Source: Anaerolineae bacterium (GTDB lineage Bacteria > Chloroflexota > Anaerolineae > 4572-78 > J111). From it: 12,621 bases of DNA. Shown piece after piece: positions 5,842 to 12,053 of the stretch. The stretch lies in contig JAGRCC010000916.1 in NCBI GenBank assembly GCA_020433785.1, positions 1 through 12,621 on the forward strand, written 5' to 3'. The stretch's first letter is position 1. Each line of letters opens with the position of its first letter. The notes under the pieces were generated by a model. It worked only from the letters and a program-made list of their open reading frames with translations, had not been told where the DNA came from and did no database searches. The position numbers and the translations under genes are program-made.

Positions 5842-7812
5842 TTAACCAAAGCCGCGTGAACCACCACCACCGCCGCCGCCGCCAAAGCTGCCGCCGCCAC
5901 TGAAGCCGCCGCCGCTAAAGCCGCCTCCGCTTCGGCTTGACGACGGTTCCGGGGCGGGTTGGCTGGTAAGAGTACTGCCGGCCGAACTGAGCAAAGTGCC
6001 TAACCCATCGCTCATACCGGCTAGCGAAGCCCCCAGCCCTTCGCTCATACCCGACAGCGACGGCATGCCGCCGCTGCCGTCGCCGGCCAAGGGGCCAGGC
6101 GGGCCACCGATCGAACCACCGGCATTGCCACTGCCCCCGTGCGGTCGGGGATAACCGCCATAGCCATAATGGGGATAAGGTAATACCGGCCCCCACCAGG
6201 TCGGCGCCGGAGCGTCGACAGCCGAGAACTGCTTGATCAGGCGCTGTTCCAGTCCGAACGCGGTGGCGTAGGGCAAGTACTGCTCAAACTTATCCTTAAT
6301 GTGCTCCAGATCGCCGTACTGTTCAATATTTTGTAGATACTTTTTGAAGGCCAGCCATTTAGCCGCCTCTTCCGCACCTTGGGCCGTTTTACGCGGCATA
6401 TGCTGGCTAACGGCGATTAAAGTGATAGCACTGGCGGCCAGCGCCAGCCCCGGACAGGCCACGGCCAGCGAGTACTCGCCCAGCAGTATAACCAGACACA
6501 CAGCCGAGCCGGCGGCTAAGATCAAGCCGAACAGCGCCAACCCCCGCCATTTTGTGCGCACACTATCTGGGTTGTGATAAAAGAAGCCCCGGTCAGCGAC
6601 TTCTTTGTACAGCATTTGCTGGATTTCAGGGATAGCCGTATAGAACTTATTTTGCAAATCGCGCAGCTTGCGCTCCTGTTTTTTCAAATCGCTGCCGAAA
6701 ATGCGTTTGAGCAGCCGCTCTTCGTGCGCATATTGAACCCGGCTGGCATCTTCCAGGTGAAAAATAAATTCCCGGCTGACGCCCAAACCCATTTTGGTCT
6801 CTTTTTTTTGTTCTTCCATGCGCAACGCGCCCCGTTCGGCCAAATCGAGGATGCTGGCGATAATGTCTTTGACATCGGCGTGCTCATCGATCAGGGTGCC
6901 GACAACGCCTGCTGGCAAATCGCTGGGTGGTTCCGATAAGTAGTCCGGCACGGCGGCGATGGCGTCGTCACGGCCCCGGCTGCGCCACAGTAGGTACACA
7001 CCCATCGGTCCACCAATCAGCAGCATCAGCCCCAACACCCCGGACACAACGCCAACTATGGGTCCTAAAGTTCGCAATCGATCATCCGCTGCCTGCCAAC
7101 TGGGCGGCTCGGCCTGCACTACACCGTGTGGGAACTGGACGCGAACCTCCAATTCTTGATCGGCGGAGATATTTTGGGCGTTAAAGATAACCGCGCCACT
7201 ATCGGTATAGGTCGGATCGCCGCTCAGTGATGCGCCGTAGCTGTTGACCACCAGATCGCTCTTGGGAAAGGTTTGGGGTGGCATCACCGTCACCGTGGCG
7301 CTCTCGATGGGGAAGTTGTGGTCAGGCGCGATGGCCTTCCACCACATTTGATCGCCGCCCTCGTAGATGCGCAGCCCACCGATGACCCGGTAACGCAAGA
7401 TATAAGTATGCGAGCTGTTTTGAGTGGGTGGGAAATACCAGGTGATTTCTAAGTTACCCTCATTTTGGACGGTGGTGAAGCCGTACTCGCTGGACGAATT
7501 GGGCGTGTAGGGTCGCTCGCTGCCGTTGATGACCTCCGACAACTGGATGTCGGTAATGCGCTCAACCCGATCGAGTGGAATTGCGGCAAAGCCAAAGCGA
7601 AAGCTACCACTGGTGAAATCGATCTGCTGCGTCTCCTCAATCAGCATATCGCCATTAGGCTGCACCTCTATGTCGACATCATATTGCTGCCAGATTAGGG
7701 ATTTCTCTTGGGCTAAGGCCGGCGCGAACGCAGCCAGGAGCATAAGGAAGGTCAGAAGTAGGCCCAACCCGAGTTGTTTTTTGGATAAGTGTATCACGGT
7801 TTTTGACTCCAT
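5842..7812 (-). CDS. DUF2207-family membrane protein with Gly-rich tail
   Basis: This 656-aa protein matches the DUF2207 (YciQ-like) layout. A signal peptide (about 12-35, cleavage near ALAQ) leads to an extracytoplasmic beta-rich domain (about 38-230, starting IWQQYDVDIEV with DMLIEETQQIDF). Then come a TM helix (about 250-276), a cytosolic region (about 280-420) with a helical segment (VGTLIDEHADVKDIIASIL, 304-322) and a TM pair (about 424-445 and 448-468). The end is low-complexity, Gly/Pro/Ser-rich (about 540-656), with a near-repeat LSGMSEGLG / LAGMSDGLG and a (GGGFS)n/poly-Gly terminus typical of this group. The biochemical function of the family is not established. The ATG has only a weak Shine-Dalgarno, but an extended -10 promoter lies 30 bp upstream. 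The winged-helix/zinc-ribbon gene follows on the same strand. Confidence 0.9.
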   Translation of the reverse strand: MESKTVIHLSKKQLGLGLLLTFLMLLAAFAPALAQEKSLIWQQYDVDIEVQPNGDMLIEETQQIDFTSGSFRFGFAAIPLDRVERITDIQLSEVINGSERPYTPNSSSEYGFTTVQNEGNLEITWYFPPTQNSSHTYILRYRVIGGLRIYEGGDQMWWKAIAPDHNFPIESATVTVMPPQTFPKSDLVVNSYGASLSGDPTYTDSGAVIFNAQNISADQELEVRVQFPHGVVQAEPPSWQAADDRLRTLGPIVGVVSGVLGLMLLIGGPMGVYLLWRSRGRDDAIAAVPDYLSEPPSDLPAGVVGTLIDEHADVKDIIASILDLAERGALRMEEQKKETKMGLGVSREFIFHLEDASRVQYAHEERLLKRIFGSDLKKQERKLRDLQNKFYTAIPEIQQMLYKEVADRGFFYHNPDSVRTKWRGLALFGLILAAGSAVCLVILLGEYSLAVACPGLALAASAITLIAVSQHMPRKTAQGAEEAAKWLAFKKYLQNIEQYGDLEHIKDKFEQYLPYATAFGLEQRLIKQFSAVDAPAPTWWGPVLPYPHYGYGGYPRPHGGSGNAGGSIGGPPGPLAGDGSGGMPSLSGMSEGLGASLAGMSDGLGTLLSSAGSTLTSQPAPEPSSSRSGGGFSGGGFSGGGSFGGGGGGGGSRGFG

Positions 7813-7841
7813 AGTCTGCGCTTCAAATTTACATCGAAAGT

Positions 7842-7850
7842 ATTATAGCA
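7842..7850 (-). promoter_or_regulatory. Extended -10 promoter for the DUF2207 gene
   Basis: Read on the minus strand, TGC (7850-7848) and TATAAT (7847-7842) form the same TGCTATAAT element seen at 4119-4127. The -35 region is weak (TTAGAA-like). Transcription would start near 7835, giving a short leader of about 20-25 nt. Confidence 0.6.
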
Positions 7851-8032
7851 TGATTTTAAGGGTAATTCTAAGAAAGTTCCTCTTTCGCATTCTTAAATCA
7901 GCTTTACCTGAATTTAACCGCTTATTAAAATGGGGTTAAACGGCGCTTAATCGCGCCATGTTAGGCTTGCGACGGTATTTCAAGTCATAGAGTTGATAAG
8001 TTTATGGAGTTTGAGAGTTAGGGGAGTTTAAA

Positions 8033-8038
8033 GAGGGG
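8033..8038 (+). promoter_or_regulatory. Ribosome binding site of the PHP gene
   Basis: GAGGGG with 5-nt spacing fixes the ATG at 8044. No clear -10/-35 pair is visible in the 231-bp gap that separates this gene from the divergent DUF2207 gene. Confidence 0.6.
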
Positions 8039-8043
8039 TAGCT

Positions 8044-8799
8044 ATGCCATCAGAACATAACCGCCGTACTGTTCGCTCTATCCGGTCGGAGCAGCCCGCG
8101 TCGTGGGGTAGAGCCGATTTGCATCTCCATACCACCTACAGCGACGGCTATTTTTCGCCGCCGAAGTCAATCGATATTATTGCCAGATATAGCTTTATGA
8201 ATGTCATAGCCATTACCGACCACGACACGGCCGAGGGGGCGTTTATGGCGCAAGATTACGCCCGCCGCCATCATCCCCAACTCGAGGTGATCATCGGCCA
8301 GGAAGTGACCACCGGTGAGGGCGATGTGGTTGGCTTATTTTTGAAGAAAACCCTGCCGAAATTTTCAACGGCTTTAGAAGCCATCGAGGCCATTCACACG
8401 CAAGGCGGGCTGGCCGTGGCCGTTCACCCCTTTTTTTGGGGGTGGGGGATGGAAAGTGTCAAAACGGCGATATTGCGTCTGCCGTTCGACGCCGTTGAGG
8501 TCCGGCACGGCTGTCCTTTGAGTATCCCGTTTAACGCTATCACCGGCCTGATTAATCGATGGGGGCAGCGGTTGCCCGCTCTGGGTGGCAGCGACTCGCA
8601 CATTCCCTACACCACCGGCCAAGCCTTTACCTGGTTCCCCGGTCAAACCGCCTCGGATTTACGTCGGGCCATCGAGATCAATACCGTTCGACCGGGCGGC
8701 ACCACCTGGAAGGTCAAAAGTATGCTACGTAAGTTGCCCGTGCTGATCGAGCATCGGTTTAGTTATCATTCCAAGCAGGTGTTGCCTCGCTTGGAGTAG
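8044..8799 (+). CDS. PHP-domain metal-dependent phosphoesterase
   Basis: This 251-aa protein carries all the metal-binding motifs of the polymerase-and-histidinol-phosphatase fold: DLHLHT (His27, His29) with Asp34, TDHD (Asp59, His60, Asp61), GQEVTT (Glu87), AVHPF (His128) and GSDSH (Asp184, His186). It should hydrolyse phosphate esters with a di- or trinuclear metal centre. Stand-alone PHP proteins of this size include nucleoside-bisphosphate phosphatases and 5'-3' nucleases of the YciV/RNase AM type; I cannot choose among them. There is a short basic N-terminus (about 20 residues) before the domain and a Lys/Arg-rich tail (about 222-251) that could contact nucleic acid or membrane. It is followed by a 307-bp gap and the LPG-synthase-like gene, probably a separate unit. 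Confidence 0.9.
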   Translation: MPSEHNRRTVRSIRSEQPASWGRADLHLHTTYSDGYFSPPKSIDIIARYSFMNVIAITDHDTAEGAFMAQDYARRHHPQLEVIIGQEVTTGEGDVVGLFLKKTLPKFSTALEAIEAIHTQGGLAVAVHPFFWGWGMESVKTAILRLPFDAVEVRHGCPLSIPFNAITGLINRWGQRLPALGGSDSHIPYTTGQAFTWFPGQTASDLRRAIEINTVRPGGTTWKVKSMLRKLPVLIEHRFSYHSKQVLPRLE

Positions 8800-8922
8800 T
8801 AACCTCACGAGGATTGTAAAATTACACGACAGTTCTAATTAGTGCCTCAGTCGTTCACGCCTGTCCTTAAATTGAATAGTTTCTCTTCATAAAACGTTTG
8901 TGCGCTTATCTTTATTTATTTG

Positions 8923-8975
8923 GGCAAAAAGTTGAGATCAGTTATACTTGAGTCAATCTAATCTCAACTTTTGCC
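8923..8975. repeat. Inverted repeat, about 15-bp arms with one bulge; possible bidirectional terminator
   Basis: GGCAAAAAGTTGAGAT (8923-8938) pairs with ATCTCAACTTTTGCC (8961-8975) except for one extra A in the left arm. The loop is 22 nt and contains TTGAGTCAA. A-rich and T-rich segments fall inside the arms rather than after them, so termination is possible but not typical. It lies about 125 bp past the PHP stop. Confidence 0.6.
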
Positions 8976-9059
8976 AGCTTTTAGATATTTAAGGACGATA
9001 ATCCACAGTGAATTCTAACTAGCTCCTAACTATCTTCACATTTTGTTCCCATTGATCTA

Positions 9060-9068
9060 TGCTAAATT
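9060..9068 (+). promoter_or_regulatory. Candidate extended -10 promoter of the LPG-synthase-like gene
   Basis: TGCTAAATT resembles the TGCTATAAT elements at 4119 and 7842 but matches the -10 consensus at only four of six bases. An overlapping alternative is TTCACA (9035-9040), an 18-bp spacer and TATGCT (9059-9064). Either would start transcription near 9071-9075. AAGGG (9099-9103) then serves the ATG at 9107 with short spacing. Confidence 0.3.
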
Positions 9069-9106
9069 GACCGTGAATTGAGTAGATAATTTTTAACGAA
9101 GGGCTT

Positions 9107-10294
9107 ATGAAACGAGCAAATCTATGGCGTGGCCTGTTTATTTTAGTGATTGCCGGCTTTTTTGCCTACAAATATGTTCAAGTTGATCACCTGATTTACC
9201 CTATTTACGCTGTTAGTTTTGGGGTATTGGGTTTACTGAGTCTGATTAATCGCCTGCCGGCGCGTTGGCAGAATCTAGGGGTTAACATTGGCATTAGTTT
9301 ATTCTTCCTGGATTTTGTCTTTGCCGAAATCAATCTGGCCGAGGTGGGCCGAGCTATCGTCAATGCCAATTATTGGCTGCTGCTGCTGTCGATGGTCGTC
9401 ATGTTTGTCCACATCTTTTTTCGGACGCTGCGCTGGCAGTGGCTGCTCAAACCGATGGGCAACGTTTCGTTCTGGCCGGCCTGCCGCGCCCTGTTGATTG
9501 GGATTGCCGGTAATACGGTGCTGCCGGCTCGAGCCGGTGAGTTTTTACGGGCCTATGTCCTGGGCCGGTCGACCGGTCTCTCCAAAACCGGCGTTTTCGC
9601 CACTTTAGTGGTTGAACGTATTTTTGACGGCATGACCATTCTGCTAGTGCTGCTCGGCGTGATTGTTTTGGGCGTTCGCGATCAGCAGTTGCAAACGGTC
9701 GGGATTTTAGGTGGGATTTTCTACGTCGGCATCATTGTGGGGTTGGTGGTCTTTATGACCAAACGTCACTGGGTCGATACCCTGGTCAACAAGTTTCTGC
9801 CCCATACCGTGGCTGAGAAAGTGTTAGAACTGCTCGACGGCTTCAGCAGTGGTTTGGAAATTCTCAAAAATCCGGGTCAGCTAGCGATGGTGACACTCTA
9901 CAACATGTTGACCTGGATCTTCGTCCCGGTTTCGATGTGGTTGGCTTTATTGGCGCTCGATTTTGGCGCACCTGTGCCCTGGCAAGCGCCGGTGCTGATG
10001 CTGCCGGTGATGGCGCTCGGTTTAACGGTTCCCGCCGCGCCGGGAGGCGTGGGGCTGGTTCAGGCCGCCATTAAATTAACGCTAGATTTAACCTTTGCTG
10101 ACCTGGCTGTCGCCGCCAACTTCGCTGAAACGGTGGCCGCCGCCGGGATCCTCATTCACTTCACCCAGTTCGCCCCGGAAGTTATTCCCGGCATCTTTTG
10201 CTTTCTGTACGAGGGGCTATCAACCAGCGATATTAAATCCGGGCAGCAGGTTGCCAGCGATAGTCCGGCTCCTGTGGCCAGCCCGGCTGACTAA
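9107..10294 (+). CDS. Lysylphosphatidylglycerol-synthase-type multi-TM protein (flippase-like, UPF0104)
   Basis: This 395-aa integral membrane protein has the LPG synthase/AglD-type transmembrane domain found in MprF flippase domains and in membrane partners of glycosyl- and lipid-transfer systems. Two extra N-terminal TM helices (about 10-24 and 32-48) precede the family core (about 57-368). Core motifs are ARAGEFLRAYVLGR (141-154), VVERIFDG (168-175) and VPAAPGGVGLVQAA (308-321). These are the arginine/glutamate and PGGVG signatures of the family. There is no soluble synthase domain, so lysyl transfer is not expected; lipid or lipid-linked substrate movement is more likely. The C-terminus (about 372-395) is a polar Ser/Ala/Pro tail. 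It ends one base before the stop of the convergent gene at 10296. Confidence 0.88.
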   Translation: MKRANLWRGLFILVIAGFFAYKYVQVDHLIYPIYAVSFGVLGLLSLINRLPARWQNLGVNIGISLFFLDFVFAEINLAEVGRAIVNANYWLLLLSMVVMFVHIFFRTLRWQWLLKPMGNVSFWPACRALLIGIAGNTVLPARAGEFLRAYVLGRSTGLSKTGVFATLVVERIFDGMTILLVLLGVIVLGVRDQQLQTVGILGGIFYVGIIVGLVVFMTKRHWVDTLVNKFLPHTVAEKVLELLDGFSSGLEILKNPGQLAMVTLYNMLTWIFVPVSMWLALLALDFGAPVPWQAPVLMLPVMALGLTVPAAPGGVGLVQAAIKLTLDLTFADLAVAANFAETVAAAGILIHFTQFAPEVIPGIFCFLYEGLSTSDIKSGQQVASDSPAPVASPAD

Positions 10295-10295
10295 A

Positions 10296-11099
10296 TTAGC
10301 GCCGGCCTCCCCTAAAATAGGTCGCTGCCGCCCAACCCATTGTATTGGATAGGATATCGTATATCGTATCTTTCAGACTCCACATCATATTGATCTGGCT
10401 GACATCATTATTGCGGGCTTTGAGTTCGGCTTTATGGATGAGAAATTCACTGGTTTCATAGAACAGGGTTAAGCCGGCCAGAATGGTTCCCACAACGGCA
10501 ATTTTATGCTTGGCAGCGAACTTAACCGGGGTAGAGATGACCGCGTTGGCCGGAGTATGACTATCGACTGCTTCAATCGAGTCGTAAATCATGGTGGAGA
10601 GCGCATAAGCCGTGGTGCTGTGGGGAATGCTGTCGAAGCCAAAGCCGAGAATATTTTTTTCGCCCCAGGAACCTCGATAGATATTGAAATGAGGATGCGA
10701 CACAATATACGCCAACGCTGCCGGAGCAACGTAATCGACATAATCAGGATTGTCGGCTACCACCTCATTCAGACTAAGCCGTAAAGCGGCCGGAGTCGGG
10801 TACCGGTCAGCCGGTAGACGTTCAGCTAGCTGAAGTCCACTGTCAATCAGCCTATAAATTTCGGGCAGAAAGAGCGCGACACTATTACCTAATAGGTGCG
10901 GCAGCCAGGTCGTCGTCAAGCCGAAATGTCGCCGGTTGGCATTGGCCGTGGCCGCCAAAACCAGCCACAATCCATAGCGAACAGCGGTTTTCCACAGCCA
11001 ACGCCGGTGATTAGCAGTTGGCTTGGGGCTAATTGATTTGCCTCTTTCCCCAAATCGAGATAAATTTACATTATTCATGAACGACGAAACACGCTCCAT
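10296..11099 (-). CDS. Membrane protein of unknown function, weakly VanZ/YjdF-like
   Basis: With the start chosen at 11099 this is a 267-aa protein I cannot firmly assign. Hydrophobic segments occur at about 40-53, 67-80, 124-134 and 200-212, with a possible last helix at 246-260. The conserved-looking signatures are DSIPHSTTAYALS (Asp156, His160), FYETSEF (Glu215) and DTIYDILSNTMGW (Asp244, Asp248, Asn252). This DxxxH, then YExxE, then DxxxDxxxNxxG order recalls VanZ and YjdF (DUF2238) membrane proteins; that is inference from pattern. The ATG at 11097-11099 has a strong AAGGAAG-type Shine-Dalgarno just upstream on the minus strand. The frame stays open to 11204 but lacks a better start. The next in-frame ATG (11076-11078) shares CATG with the opposite gene's start. 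It overlaps that gene head-to-head by 23 bp and converges on the LPG-synthase-like gene with a 1-bp gap. Confidence 0.65.
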   Translation of the reverse strand: MERVSSFMNNVNLSRFGERGKSISPKPTANHRRWLWKTAVRYGLWLVLAATANANRRHFGLTTTWLPHLLGNSVALFLPEIYRLIDSGLQLAERLPADRYPTPAALRLSLNEVVADNPDYVDYVAPAALAYIVSHPHFNIYRGSWGEKNILGFGFDSIPHSTTAYALSTMIYDSIEAVDSHTPANAVISTPVKFAAKHKIAVVGTILAGLTLFYETSEFLIHKAELKARNNDVSQINMMWSLKDTIYDILSNTMGWAAATYFRGGRR

Positions 11100-11961
11100 C
11101 CATTCTTCCTTAAATTTGGTTACGCTCAACTGCTTTGGCGTCCCCTTTGTAGGGAATACGCAAGTCCGATTGTCCACCATCGCTCGCGAACTCGACCGCA
11201 CCACGCTGGATGTGGTTTGCTTTCAGGAAGTACAGTTGTGGCATTATGTCCCACTGCTGACTAAGAAATTTTCAACTTTCCCCTTTAAAGCCTTTGAGCC
11301 GTTTGTTTACGCGCCTAAAGGGGGCTTGCTCACTTTGTCGCGCCAAGAAATCGCCCGGAGTGATTTTAGCCTCTACCCGGAACGCGGCTGGTGGCGATCC
11401 CCCTCGCTGGCGGATCGACTCCTCCACAAGGGCATTCTCGCCACTGAGCTAACCCACGACGGACAACGAGTTATTATCCTTAATACCCATTTAACGGCAA
11501 ATTACGATGGAGATTGGTCGCCATCAAACCGTTATGCCCGGTTGGAACACGCCCAATTGCAGCATTTGGCCGGGGTGGTGAACAGTATTGATCGCGATGT
11601 GATGGTGATTGTCGGTGGAGATTTTAACTTGCCCCGGCACAGTTGGCTCTATGACGAGTTTGTGGCGGCCACCGGGATGATCGATCCGCTGGACGGCCAT
11701 TTGAAACCCACTTATTTCCCCATCATTGCCCTGCCGAGTCGTTATCACCAGCCGATCGATCACGTTTTTGTGCGGGCGCCAGACGGTTTTAAGTTAACGG
11801 CTTCGGTGGATATCCTGTTTGAGGATGAACTGCCCCTTACATCAGGTCGGTTAGGCCGGGTATCGGACCACGCCGGTCTCCAGTTGAGTCTGCACTGGAC
11901 TCGACCCTACGCTGTCCCCTTTGATTTGAGATTGCTCGAAACAACTGAGGTTACGGTTTAA
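11077..11961 (+). CDS. Endonuclease/exonuclease/phosphatase-fold phosphodiesterase
   Basis: With ATG at 11077 this is a 294-aa enzyme of the EEP (DNase I/sphingomyelinase-like) superfamily, which cleaves phosphodiester bonds using divalent metal. Motifs in order: LNCFG (Asn18), CFQEV (Glu51, metal ligand), LNTHLTANYDGDW (His138), GGDFNLP (Asp182, Asn184), IDHVFVR (Asp228, His229) and SDHAGL (Asp264, His265, catalytic base). The set is complete, so it should be active. The NTHLTANY segment and lone-domain layout fit lipid phosphodiesterase or nuclease roles; the substrate is not determined. There is no signal peptide. The frame is open upstream to a TTG at 11023, but that lacks a Shine-Dalgarno and would extend the overlap. 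The ATG also lacks a good Shine-Dalgarno. A terminator follows at 12016-12036. Confidence 0.88.
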   Translation: MNDETRSIHSSLNLVTLNCFGVPFVGNTQVRLSTIARELDRTTLDVVCFQEVQLWHYVPLLTKKFSTFPFKAFEPFVYAPKGGLLTLSRQEIARSDFSLYPERGWWRSPSLADRLLHKGILATELTHDGQRVIILNTHLTANYDGDWSPSNRYARLEHAQLQHLAGVVNSIDRDVMVIVGGDFNLPRHSWLYDEFVAATGMIDPLDGHLKPTYFPIIALPSRYHQPIDHVFVRAPDGFKLTASVDILFEDELPLTSGRLGRVSDHAGLQLSLHWTRPYAVPFDLRLLETTEVTV

Positions 11962-12005
11962 ACCGTAGCGACACGCTAGTCCACCACAAGCGTAAGTCAT
12001 AGGTA

Positions 12006-12053
12006 GTTCGTAGTAACCGCTTTAGCGGTGTTTTTTACAGAATGACTACGAAC
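12006..12053. repeat. Nested palindromic repeat
   Basis: Outer arms GTTCGTAGT (12006-12014) and ACTACGAAC (12045-12053) are exact reverse complements and enclose an inner hairpin (12016-12029) plus a T-tract. The nested symmetry and position between two genes suggest a dispersed intergenic repeat. Its right arm contains the stop codon of the hydrolase gene. Confidence 0.7.
12016..12036 (+). terminator. Rho-independent terminator for the EEP gene
   Basis: ACCGC (12016-12020) pairs with GCGGT (12025-12029) around TTTA, followed by G and six Ts (12031-12036). On the minus strand no T-tract follows, so it works mainly for the plus strand. It lies about 55 bp after the EEP stop and inside the 12006-12053 repeat. 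Confidence 0.75.

Larger units (their letters stand above)
8800..9106. other. AT-rich intergenic region with long inverted repeat
   Basis: No ORF or RNA gene is recognised. It contains the stem-loop at 8923-8975, a candidate extended -10 (9060-9068) and a weak degenerate direct repeat (TTCTAATTAGTGCCT at 8833 and TTCTAACTAGCTCCT at 9013, 12 of 15 identical). The sequence is distinctly AT-richer than the flanking genes. Confidence 0.6.

Noticed and set aside
5875..5935. GC-rich triplet repeat as a possible microsatellite or CRISPR-like array
   Set aside because: It encodes the Gly/Ser-rich C-terminus of the DUF2207 protein in frame; spacer-repeat periodicity is absent.
6574..6939. 121-codon plus-strand open frame opposite DUF2207
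   Set aside because: It lies wholly inside the DUF2207 coding region, with no promoter or ribosome site and no recognisable domain.
8833..9027. Degenerate 15-bp direct repeat in the PHP / LPG-synthase-like gap
   Set aside because: Only 12 of 15 positions match in AT-rich sequence; chance similarity is likely.
11023..11076. TTG start that would extend the EEP protein by 18 residues
   Set aside because: There is no Shine-Dalgarno, a rare start codon, and the extension lies outside the EEP fold; ATG 11077 keeps all motifs.
11100..11204. N-terminal extension of the minus-strand membrane protein to 11204
   Set aside because: It would increase overlap with the EEP gene to over 120 bp and lacks a ribosome site as good as the one before 11099.
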